Source: CAYQZD01 sp964421875
Lineage (GTDB): Bacteria > Electryoneota > Tariuqbacteria > Tariuqbacterales > Tariuqbacteraceae
Assembly: GCA_964421875.1 (NCBI GenBank)
Contig: CAYQZD010000054.1
Coordinates: forward strand, 1 to 24,646
Length of the DNA: 24,646 nucleotides
Direction of reading: 5' to 3'
The notes beneath the pieces are model-generated. The model saw only the letters and a program-made list of their open reading frames with translations, was not told the DNA's origin and searched no databases. The translations under genes were made by a program, and so were the position numbers. Of the stretch, positions 7,242 through 13,663 are shown in pieces. Position 1 is the first letter of the stretch. Each line of letters opens with the position of its first letter.

Positions 7242-8690
7242 ATGACCTCAACTCGCGTCATTTCAGGATTGGTATTCTGCACTCTCTTAGCAGGACTGTT
7301 TGGGCTGGCCTTCAGCGAAGTCGTCTGGGACGAGGATTCGCAGTCATACATCACCCCGCCGTCCCGGTCCGATTACACCACGCCCCAGCGGCATTACAAC
7401 ACCGACCAGCCCCGCCTGCTCTGGGACGATATGCACGATTCCGACGGAGACGACCTCTATGTGAACTATAGCAACTGCAGATTGCTGATGGATTCGCTGG
7501 GGATTGTGGCGATTCAAATCAGCGCCGGACAGTTCAACCAGGCGATGCTGGATTCCTTCGATATATTAGTGTTGATCGATGCCGAGGTCGCTTATACGAT
7601 GGAGGAAATCCAAGTGGTTCAAGGCTGGGTGAATTCCGGTGGGATACTTTTTATGATTGGTGAGGGTTCCTCTGCTTTCAATCTCGCTTCAAACAACGGC
7701 ATGATACAGCCCTACAATATGGTGTTTTCCTCCACAATAACCGACAGCGCCTACAACTTCGCCGCACACCCCATAACACAGGGATTGAATCATTTGAATA
7801 TGCCATTTGGTAGTGCGATTATCGTATCTACACCCGCAGTGGAATTGGGTTGGGACCTCAGCAACAACTATACTCTCGCCATCAATGAATCGGGAGTAGT
7901 GGCGCTTGTCTTCAATGACAGCAATATGATGCAGAATAACTATCTCACTCACGGAAGCAATCACCAGTGTATGATAAATACGTTCACATATCTTATTGAA
8001 GCGTCTGCCGGTCTCACAGTAACCCTGACCCCTCACAATCCCCCCATTCAAATTCCCGCCGGCGGAGGCAATTTCACTTTCGATGCAATTGTGGAAAACG
8101 CCGCCGACAGCGCCATCACCTTTGACGCCTGGACAATGGTCATTCTCCCTAATGGAGCTGCTTACGGTCCAATTATCAGGCGGGACCGGCTGGTAATCCC
8201 CTCCGGAGCCACTATAATGAGAGTTTTAAACCAATATGTTCCAATGAGCGCTCCCCCCGGCAATTACCAATACGCCGGGTATGTGGGAGTTTATCCTGAT
8301 AGCGTAGTCGCCGAAGACTCTTTCGCCTTTGCAAAGTTTATAGGCGAGGGCGTTCCCGCTCACAACCAGGGCTGGAATGTCTATGGCTGGGAAGATACAG
8401 GACGCCATTCATCCACGCCGGAAATGGAGGGATATGTGATGCTAACCGCCTCCCCCAACCCCTTCAACCCCGCTACCCAAATCGAATTCACCCTGCCGGA
8501 GGCGGCGCGCGTTTCGCTGCGGGTGTACGACGTCAAGGGAAGGCTCGCCGGAGAATTGCTGAACGGCTGGCTGGAGGCGGGAAGCCACAACGCGGCCTTC
8601 GACGCGGCGGAACTGCCCACCGGCATTTATTTCGCCCGGCTCAAAGCCGGAAATGAAGTCAGGACGCAGAAGCTGCTGCTCGTGAAGTGA
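7242..8690 (+). CDS. Secreted sorting-domain protein with GATase-like/DUF4350-like N-terminal domain
   Basis: 482 residues. A signal peptide (about residues 1-26) is followed by an alpha/beta domain (about 50-250) with FDILVLIDAEVAYTMEEIQV and VQGWVNSGGILFMIGEG, resembling GldG/IFT52- or DUF4350-type domains with a glutamine-amidotransferase-like fold. No catalytic triad is apparent, so it may only bind. Residues about 258-390 are a beta-rich module shared with three other proteins in the window (TLTP.NPPI.IPAGGG, then AHN.GW..YGWED). Residues 402-482 are a type A sorting domain (SPNPFNPAT, VYDVKGRLAGELL, final KLLLVK), which directs export and surface attachment through the type IX system in FCB bacteria. 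AAGGAG precedes the ATG. A promoter lies upstream and an independent gene follows, so it is probably monocistronic. Confidence 0.85.
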   Translation: MTSTRVISGLVFCTLLAGLFGLAFSEVVWDEDSQSYITPPSRSDYTTPQRHYNTDQPRLLWDDMHDSDGDDLYVNYSNCRLLMDSLGIVAIQISAGQFNQAMLDSFDILVLIDAEVAYTMEEIQVVQGWVNSGGILFMIGEGSSAFNLASNNGMIQPYNMVFSSTITDSAYNFAAHPITQGLNHLNMPFGSAIIVSTPAVELGWDLSNNYTLAINESGVVALVFNDSNMMQNNYLTHGSNHQCMINTFTYLIEASAGLTVTLTPHNPPIQIPAGGGNFTFDAIVENAADSAITFDAWTMVILPNGAAYGPIIRRDRLVIPSGATIMRVLNQYVPMSAPPGNYQYAGYVGVYPDSVVAEDSFAFAKFIGEGVPAHNQGWNVYGWEDTGRHSSTPEMEGYVMLTASPNPFNPATQIEFTLPEAARVSLRVYDVKGRLAGELLNGWLEAGSHNAAFDAAELPTGIYFARLKAGNEVRTQKLLLVK

Positions 8691-8709
8691 TTACGGTCTC
8701 CGGTTGCCG

Positions 8710-8778
8710 GTAAGGGCGAAGCATTCTTAATTTATCAACAATGTGTTTAAGAATTTACACTGAATGCTTCGCCCTTAC
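8710..8778. repeat. Long inverted repeat, GTAGGGGCG family
   Basis: Perfect 17 bp arms (8710-8726 and 8762-8778; left arm GTAAGGGCGAAGCATTC) flank a 35 nt loop. It is homologous to 264-333, with a compensatory change at the fourth base pair. Confidence 0.85.
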
Positions 8779-8807
8779 GCAAAACTTTACTAACATATAG
8801 AGTAGGC

Positions 8808-8877
8808 GTCATTCTGGCCGCGAAGCGAGCCAGAATCCTTCCTCGCCGGAGGGATTCCGGCTTTCGCTCGGAATGAC
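8808..8877. repeat. Composite palindrome, GTCATTC family
   Basis: The element is bounded by GTCATTC and GAATGAC and contains inner palindromes (TGGC..GCCA, then CCGGAGGGATTCCGGC). Closely similar elements lie at 15843-15910 and 18061-18136, with shorter forms at 20195 and 20926. A separate hairpin GTCATTCTT-TTCA-AGAATGAC follows at 8891-8910. Confidence 0.8.
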
Positions 8878-8921
8878 ATCCTTTTTTTCTGTCATTCTTT
8901 TCAAGAATGACTAAAAACATC

Positions 8922-8957
8922 GAAAAAATCGACCCCGGCTGAATACTCAGCCGGGGT
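8922..8957 (-). terminator. Intrinsic terminator of gdhA
   Basis: 11 bp stem ACCCCGGCTGA (8932-8942) with TCAGCCGGGGT (8947-8957), loop ATAC. On the minus strand it is followed by a run of six Ts (As at 8923-8928 on the plus strand), 31 nt after the gdhA stop. Confidence 0.9.
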
Positions 8958-8988
8958 TCTGTTTATTATAAACCTTGGATGTTATCGA

Positions 8989-10350
8989 CTATATAATCCC
9001 CTGGTCCATCATAGCGTCGGCGACTTTGAGGAAACCGGCGATGTTGGCGCCGTTGACATAGTTGCCGGGGGCGCCGAAGCGTTCCGCGGCGTCGATGCAG
9101 GCTCCGTGGATGTTCTTCATAATCATCTGCAGGCGGTTGTCCACTTCCTCGCGGGTCCAGCTATAACGCATACTGTTCTGCGCCATCTCCAGTCCTGACA
9201 CCGCCACACCGCCGGCATTGGCGGCTTTGCCGGGGCCGTAGAGAATCTTGTGATGGAGGAAGATTTCGACGCCCTTCGGGGTGGTGGGCATATTAGCGCC
9301 TTCGGAAACTACATAGACGCCGTTGTTCACCAGATTCCGAGCGTCTTTGTCGTTGATTTCGTTCTGAGTGGCGCTGGGGAAAGCGCAGTCGGCTTTTTGG
9401 TTCCAAACCGGATTGTAATCGAGCTTGGCGTCAACCGGGATGAAACTGGCGCTCTTGAACTTATCCGTGTATTCCTTAATACGGCCGCGACGCACATTTT
9501 TAAGGTCCATCACCCAAGCCAGCTTCTCGCGGTCTATCCCCTCCGGATCGTAAATACAGCCGCCGGAATCGGACAGGGTGACCACTTTACCGCCCAGGTC
9601 GAGCACCTTCTCTGTGGCGTATTGCGCCACATTTCCGGAGCCGGAGACCAGGCAGGTCTTGCCTTCCAGCGATTCGCCGCGGGTGGTAAGCATTTCGGAG
9701 GCGAAATAGACCGCGCCATAGCCGGTGGCTTCAGGGCGAATCAGCGAACCGCCCCAGTTCAGCCCTTTACCGGTGAGCACGCCGGTGAATTCATTCCTGA
9801 TTTTGCGATAGGTTCCGAACAGGAAGCCGATTTCCCGTCCGCCCACGCCGATGTCGCCGGCGGGAACGTCGGTATTGGGACCCAGGTGGCGGTAGAGTTC
9901 GCCCATAAAGGACTGGCAGAAGCGCATAACTTCGTTGTCGCTCTTGCCCTTGGGGTCGAAGTCGGAGCCGCCTTTACCGCCGCCCATCGGCAGGGTGGTC
10001 AGGCTGTTCTTGAACACCTGCTCGAAGGCGAGGAACTTGAGGATGCCGAGGTTGACCGAGGGGTGGAAGCGCAGACCGCCCTTGTAAGGACCGATAGCGC
10101 TGTTCATTTCGATGCGGAAACCCTTGTTGACATAGACTTCACCCTGGTCGTCCATCCAGGGCACACGGAACAGAATCACCCTTTCCGGCTCCACAATCCG
10201 CTCTAAAATCTTGGCGGCGCGGTACTCGGGATGCTTATCCAGCACGATTTCCAGGGATTCCACCACTTCGTGAACCGCTTGATGGAATTCAGGCTCTGCG
10301 GGATTCTTGGCTTTGACTTGAGCCATAAAATCGTCGACGAACTGAGACAT
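8989..10350 (-). CDS. gdhA: NADP-type glutamate dehydrogenase
   Basis: 453 residues, the usual length of the hexameric bacterial family. The enzyme makes glutamate from 2-oxoglutarate and ammonium, the main ammonium-assimilation step when ammonium is plentiful. The substrate-binding region is clear (YKGGLRFHPSVNLGILKFLA, then PMGGGKGGSDFDPKG with the catalytic lysine environment), as are TDVPAGDIGVGGREIGF and a Rossmann segment CLVSGSGNVAQYATEKVLDL that fits the NADP-dependent clade. The C-terminal GANIAGFLKVADAM is also typical. AGGAAAAC stands before the ATG. It is flanked by its own terminator and by a divergent promoter region, so it is monocistronic. Confidence 0.97.
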   Translation of the reverse strand: MSQFVDDFMAQVKAKNPAEPEFHQAVHEVVESLEIVLDKHPEYRAAKILERIVEPERVILFRVPWMDDQGEVYVNKGFRIEMNSAIGPYKGGLRFHPSVNLGILKFLAFEQVFKNSLTTLPMGGGKGGSDFDPKGKSDNEVMRFCQSFMGELYRHLGPNTDVPAGDIGVGGREIGFLFGTYRKIRNEFTGVLTGKGLNWGGSLIRPEATGYGAVYFASEMLTTRGESLEGKTCLVSGSGNVAQYATEKVLDLGGKVVTLSDSGGCIYDPEGIDREKLAWVMDLKNVRRGRIKEYTDKFKSASFIPVDAKLDYNPVWNQKADCAFPSATQNEINDKDARNLVNNGVYVVSEGANMPTTPKGVEIFLHHKILYGPGKAANAGGVAVSGLEMAQNSMRYSWTREEVDNRLQMIMKNIHGACIDAAERFGAPGNYVNGANIAGFLKVADAMMDQGII

Positions 10351-10401
10351 ATTGTTTTCCTGATAAGTTTGGAATTGTTGTTATTTATAATTTGTTCATC
10401 C

Positions 10402-10492
10402 TGAAAATAGCGGTAGCGTCTATACGCGAGCCGTGTATTTTCACCGCTGGTATAACTGTGATTCGCGAAAAGAAACCATCTGTGATGGTTTT
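10402..10492 (+). repeat. Structured intergenic repeat, copy 2 of 3
   Basis: TGAAAATA (10402-10409) pairs with TATTTTCA (10436-10443); inside is GCGT-CTAT-ACGC. After a 17 nt spacer comes ATTCGCGAAAAG and a terminal hairpin AAACCATC-TGT-GATGGTTT (10473-10491). An alternative pairing AGCGGT (10409-10414)/ACCGCT (10442-10447) competes with the outer stem. Confidence 0.8.
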
Positions 10493-10628
10493 CCGGTCAA
10501 ATGCGTTTTCAACGTATTCACCAATTTTACCAAAATTTTCGGCAAATCTCAATGGGTACTATTACCCATTTCGGCGGGGGAAAGTATGTAGATTGACTAT
10601 ATCGCCGATTAGGAAAACGATATGTATA

Positions 10629-10657
10629 TTGACTTTGCTTTGGAAAATCGTTATTAT
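10629..10657 (+). promoter_or_regulatory. Candidate sigma70 promoter for the Asp-box protein gene
   Basis: TTGACT (10629-10634), a 17 nt spacer and TATTAT (10652-10657), giving a predicted start about 43 nt before the ATG at 10707. Confidence 0.6.
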
Positions 10658-10706
10658 GTGGTTAAAGCGTATTAATTGTCCGACAGCCTTATAGAGGGAA
10701 GCTGCG

Positions 10707-11906
10707 ATGAAACCAGTACTGTTTATTTCTTTCCTGTTGGTTTACGCCATTGAAGCCTTAGCCTCCGCCAGTTTTATCATCTGCGGCGACCAACCTGGAG
10801 AAATCTATTTCACCGGCTTCATCGACGGTAGTGTCTTTATGAAAGGTTTATATTATAGCGAAGATTTTGGCGCAAATATCGAACTTATAGATACTACTGA
10901 AATTCTTAATAGCAATTACGGTTTTCTGTTGAAAGACGCTGCGGATAGTTCGCTTTATTGTTTATTCATTTATCATAATATTCATCGACAATATTTCAGT
11001 TCAGATAAAGGATTGAGTTGGATAATTATGAATAATGGTCCTGTTAGTATAGCGTCCGGTTCAGGGATTATCCCGGGCGAAGTCTATAGAAGCAGTTGGC
11101 AATTCCATAATATGGTTGAAAGAAGTATTAATCATGGTCAAGACTACACATTGTGCGCAACCAGCGGCGTTCCCTATAATTATTCTATAAGCTCTACGGC
11201 GCTAAATAGTGATTCGGGGGGGCTGTATATCTATGGGGGAGGAGGAGATTTATATTACAGCTCCGACTACGGGGAGAATTTTGAATATATAATCAATCTA
11301 CGGGTGTCTTGGGGGATAAGCCAATATTCCTGGCTCATGAATGGCGCAGAATCCGGCGAATTCTATATATATTATGATGATTGGAAGGCTATTTGGCGCG
11401 GATACGACTATGGCCGCCAAGTTGAAGAAATAGAAAATTTTCCAGGGTCTTACGCTTATTGGAATGGTAGTATTGCCTCCAGTAATAGGCCGGGAGAAAT
11501 ATATTTTTATGCATGCGCGCCTTCCGGTATAACATGGATTCCCTATTTGCACATCTATCATACCACAAATTACGGTCAGGATTGGGATTTTTATGAACAT
11601 ATACCCGGTCAGAATTGTATTAAACAAAACCTCAAGTTCATCCCTAACCGTATGTCTCTTAAAATTTACCCCAACCCCGCCAACGCGGGTTTCAATATCT
11701 TCTACGAACTGGATAGGTTATCCGATGTTAGGCTCAACATTTTCGATGTGTCCGGCAGGCTGTTATGGGAAGAAAATGAAGGGATGAAAGCTCCCGGCGC
11801 ATATAATGGTATTTACAGGAATCCCGCTCTCCCCAGCGGAACTTATTTCCTGAGGATGGATGCCGGCGGCGCGGCTATGGTGAAGTCGATTATTATTGTG
11901 AAGTGA
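10707..11906 (+). CDS. Secreted sorting-domain protein with Asp-box (BNR-like) repeats
   Basis: 399 residues with a signal peptide of about 20-22 residues (MKPVLFISFLLVYAIEALAS). The body holds about six Asp-box-like motifs of the form Y-x-S-x-D-x-G-x-x-W/F, including YYSEDFGANI, YFSSDKGLSW, YYSSDYGENF and YHTTNYGQDW. These mark turns of beta-propeller blades as in sialidase/VPS10-type folds; the enzyme active-site arginines of sialidases are not evident, so a binding or structural role is more likely. Residues about 320-399 are a type A sorting domain (YPNPANAGF, IFDVSGRLLWEE, final KSIIIVK), diverged from the other copies. Unlike the other four secreted proteins it lacks the shared beta module before the sorting domain. 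It also looks more AT-rich than its neighbours. AGAGGGA lies 8 nt before the ATG. Confidence 0.8.
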   Translation: MKPVLFISFLLVYAIEALASASFIICGDQPGEIYFTGFIDGSVFMKGLYYSEDFGANIELIDTTEILNSNYGFLLKDAADSSLYCLFIYHNIHRQYFSSDKGLSWIIMNNGPVSIASGSGIIPGEVYRSSWQFHNMVERSINHGQDYTLCATSGVPYNYSISSTALNSDSGGLYIYGGGGDLYYSSDYGENFEYIINLRVSWGISQYSWLMNGAESGEFYIYYDDWKAIWRGYDYGRQVEEIENFPGSYAYWNGSIASSNRPGEIYFYACAPSGITWIPYLHIYHTTNYGQDWDFYEHIPGQNCIKQNLKFIPNRMSLKIYPNPANAGFNIFYELDRLSDVRLNIFDVSGRLLWEENEGMKAPGAYNGIYRNPALPSGTYFLRMDAGGAAMVKSIIIVK

Positions 11907-11970
11907 ACCATCATTCGATGGTCTCAATCGCGGCATCGCTTATGTGTCGCAGAGTCCCCGCACTCTGCGA
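11907..11970. repeat. Two hairpins after the Asp-box gene
   Basis: ACCATC-ATTC-GATGGT (11907-11922) resembles the terminal hairpin of the structured repeats. TCGCAGAGT-CCCCGC-ACTCTGCGA (11947-11970) is a perfect 9 bp stem whose 6 nt loop recurs in the hairpins at 20888 and 20971. Neither has a T-run, so a terminator role is not supported. Confidence 0.65.
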
Positions 11971-12047
11971 CCGGGAAAGGGAAATAATGCTGCAGACTAC
12001 GGGGAGTCGACAGCACAAAAATTGGGCTAATTGCACCAGGCGCTTTT

Positions 12048-12500
12048 TCACACTCTTCTATCTTTAAAAAACTCCTGCAATATCCCCGCGCATTCCTCCT
12101 CCATCACTCCGCCAATGACCTCGATGCGGTGATTCAGCCTATTATCGTCTACGATATTGAACAGCGTCCCGCAAGCTCCCCACCTTAAATCCGGCGCGCC
12201 ATAAACAATCATCTTCACCCGGCGCAGCGCCGCCGCTCCCGCGCACATCGGGCAGGGTTCCAGAGTGCAGTACAACACCGTTTCCGACAGATGTTTCCCG
12301 CCGAGTTTCTCCCGCGCCTGCGCCATCGCTTCCATCTCCGCGTGAGCGGCGGGATCGGCAAGCTCTTCCATCCGGTTGCGCCCCCGGCCGATGATGGTAT
12401 CGCCTGAAACCACAACTGCTCCCACAGGAGCTTCACCGGCGGCAAAGGCGGCTTGGGCTTCTTCAAGGGCAAGCCGGATATATTTCCGATGCAGGTTCAT
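12048..12500 (-). CDS. tadA: tRNA-specific adenosine deaminase TadA
   Basis: 150 residues, the normal size. The protein has the zinc deaminase signature H53-A-E55 (AAHAEMEAMAQ) and P-C83-P-M-C86-AGA; E55 is the proton shuttle, and H53, C83 and C86 hold zinc. TadA converts A34 to inosine in tRNA-Arg(ACG) so that one tRNA reads CGU, CGC and CGA. That very tRNA is encoded about 730 nt upstream on the same strand (13233-13309). The gene starts 14 nt after the methyltransferase stop, so the two are probably co-transcribed. No clear terminator is seen downstream. A guanine deaminase-type paralogue is less likely given the APVGAVVV and EPCPMCAGA pattern. Confidence 0.93.
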   Translation of the reverse strand: MNLHRKYIRLALEEAQAAFAAGEAPVGAVVVSGDTIIGRGRNRMEELADPAAHAEMEAMAQAREKLGGKHLSETVLYCTLEPCPMCAGAAALRRVKMIVYGAPDLRWGACGTLFNIVDDNRLNHRIEVIGGVMEEECAGILQEFFKDRRV

Positions 12501-12514
12501 CGCCGATAATTTGT

Positions 12515-13132
12515 TCAGTTAGTTTTTCGCAAAAGGAATTGACTCTGCAACAGCAGCTGCTTAAAATCTACCTCTTCCCAGTCCCCCTCAGCAAAAATCT
12601 TCCGCCATTGAACCGGTCGGCGGAATTTTAGCCCGGGACTCCAGAGCTTTCTGATATAATTCGGGAGACTGGGATGAGCGGCGGTGAAGAACAGTGCGCC
12701 TCCCGGCTTCAAAACGCGTTTAATCTCTAGCAGCCAGCCCTCGGCGTCCTCGATATACTCGGTCAGCCCCAGCGTTGTCACCGTGTCGATACTTGAGTCG
12801 CGGAAAGGAAGAGTGCGAGAGTCGCCGCAGACAAAGCGCCAGCCTTCCGGCTTGTTTTTCGACCGAACTAACATCCCCGCCGACCAATCCAAACCGATTC
12901 TTAATTCGAAAGTTCCCGGAAGAGGCGGTGTTCTCTCACCACATCCAAGGTTCAGTATCACGCCGCCGGGCTTATTCAGACTGCGGCTTTGCATCATCCG
13001 GCGAAAAGAGGCTTCTTCACAGCGCACAATCGGCGCGGTCAGGGGGAAATACCTGATAATTCGATAAAAAAAAGCCCTGAAGTTCCAATAGCGCCGGAAA
13101 ATATCTGCGTTCTTGGTACCGCTGCAGGGCAT
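12515..13132 (-). CDS. Class I SAM-dependent methyltransferase
   Basis: 205 residues. The SAM-binding fold shows motif I VILNLGCGERT (about residues 58-68), an acidic residue in IGLDWSAGML, a CGDSRTLPFRD loop, then SSIDTVTTLGLTEYIED and the motif RVLKPGGALFFTAAHPS typical of UbiE/Methyltransf_11-like enzymes. The substrate is unknown; the position between tRNA-Arg(ACG) and tadA raises the idea of an RNA substrate, but no RNA-binding domain is visible and small-molecule or lipid methylation is equally possible. The start is uncertain: the annotated ATG begins 10 nt from structured repeat copy 3, and the N-terminal 50 residues are less conserved-looking, with a Met-Met pair near residue 46 as an alternative. 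Confidence 0.82.
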   Translation of the reverse strand: MPCSGTKNADIFRRYWNFRAFFYRIIRYFPLTAPIVRCEEASFRRMMQSRSLNKPGGVILNLGCGERTPPLPGTFELRIGLDWSAGMLVRSKNKPEGWRFVCGDSRTLPFRDSSIDTVTTLGLTEYIEDAEGWLLEIKRVLKPGGALFFTAAHPSLPNYIRKLWSPGLKFRRPVQWRKIFAEGDWEEVDFKQLLLQSQFLLRKTN

Positions 13133-13142
13133 AACTTTACTC

Positions 13143-13231
13143 TGAAAATTGCGGCAGCGTCAATACGCGAGCCGTGAATTTTCATCTTAAGTTGTGTTAT
13201 GATTCGCGAAAAAGACCATCTGTGATGGTTT
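13143..13231 (+). repeat. Structured intergenic repeat, copy 3 of 3
   Basis: TGAAAATT (13143-13150) pairs with AATTTTCA (13177-13184), the last pair being T-A where copy 2 has A-T. GCGT-CAAT-ACGC lies inside, then a 17 nt spacer, ATTCGCGAAAAA and hairpin ACCATC-TGT-GATGGT (13215-13229) followed by Ts. It occupies nearly all the space between the methyltransferase start and tRNA-Arg and is antisense to that transcript. Confidence 0.8.
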
Positions 13232-13232
13232 T

Positions 13233-13309
13233 TGGTACGCCTCGAGGGACTCGAACCCCCAACCTTCTGGTCCGTAGCCAGACGCTCTATCCAGTTGAGC
13301 TAGAGGCGC
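13233..13309 (-). tRNA. tRNA-Arg (anticodon ACG), CCA encoded
   Basis: The minus strand folds into a full cloverleaf: acceptor GCGCCTC/GAGGCGT (first pair G-U), D arm GCTC..GAGC, anticodon arm TCTGG-CTACGGA-CCAGA giving anticodon ACG, T arm GGGGG-TTCGAGT-CCCTC, discriminator A and an encoded CCA (13233-13235). A34 is expected to be edited to inosine by TadA, which is encoded downstream on the same strand. Confidence 0.96.
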
Positions 13310-13663
13310 GTTAGGAATGATTATCCTATTTTAATAAACTTAAATTTACTACAATCTTTGAAAAAAGTCAAATTTCGAAGCTCTCTGACGGTCATCGAAG
13401 TTACGATTAACCGTTCAGCAACCTTTTCGCAAAACCTTCGTCTAATATTATTGACCTTTGAGCGCCGTCCATGGGCGGTTCCGGTGCGTTAGATTTGCAC
13501 TTTAGGGAAAAACTTGTACATTTCGGAATTAGCGTAAAATTTACAGGAAAGGATTCGTAATCAGAAATATGTAAAAAATGTTCGTGATAGCGCTCGAACC
13601 TATTTGAATTTTCTTAGACATTATAACGCTATCCATCTATCAAAAATATAGGAACAATGGCAA
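13310..13663. other. Divergent intergenic region between tRNA-Arg and pepF
   Basis: No gene is seen. It holds a tRNA promoter (13343-13371), an imperfect inverted repeat CTGACGGT / ACCGTTCAG near 13395-13425, and GATAGCG / CGCTATC near 13586 and 13627 upstream of the peptidase gene. None has a known function. Confidence 0.5.
13343..13371 (-). promoter_or_regulatory. Candidate promoter of tRNA-Arg
   Basis: On the minus strand TTGACT (13371-13366), a 17 nt spacer and TAAATT (13348-13343) place the transcription start about 26 nt upstream of the mature tRNA 5' end. Confidence 0.55.

Larger units (their letters stand above)
10351..10706. other. Divergent intergenic region with structured repeat and promoter
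   Basis: No supported gene. It contains structured repeat copy 2 (10402-10492) and a promoter for the rightward gene (10629-10657). An open frame of 100 codons through the region (10392-10694) is produced by reading through the repeat and promoter and is rejected. Confidence 0.65.

Noticed and set aside
9250..10206. Open frame of 318 codons on the plus strand opposite gdhA
   Set aside because: It is a shadow of the gdhA codon pattern with no domain; the minus-strand protein is unmistakable glutamate dehydrogenase.
10392..10694. Possible 100-codon gene upstream of the Asp-box protein
   Set aside because: It reads through the structured repeat and promoter, and its first part is simply the repeat translated; the same peptide-like stretch appears at 13140 for the same reason.
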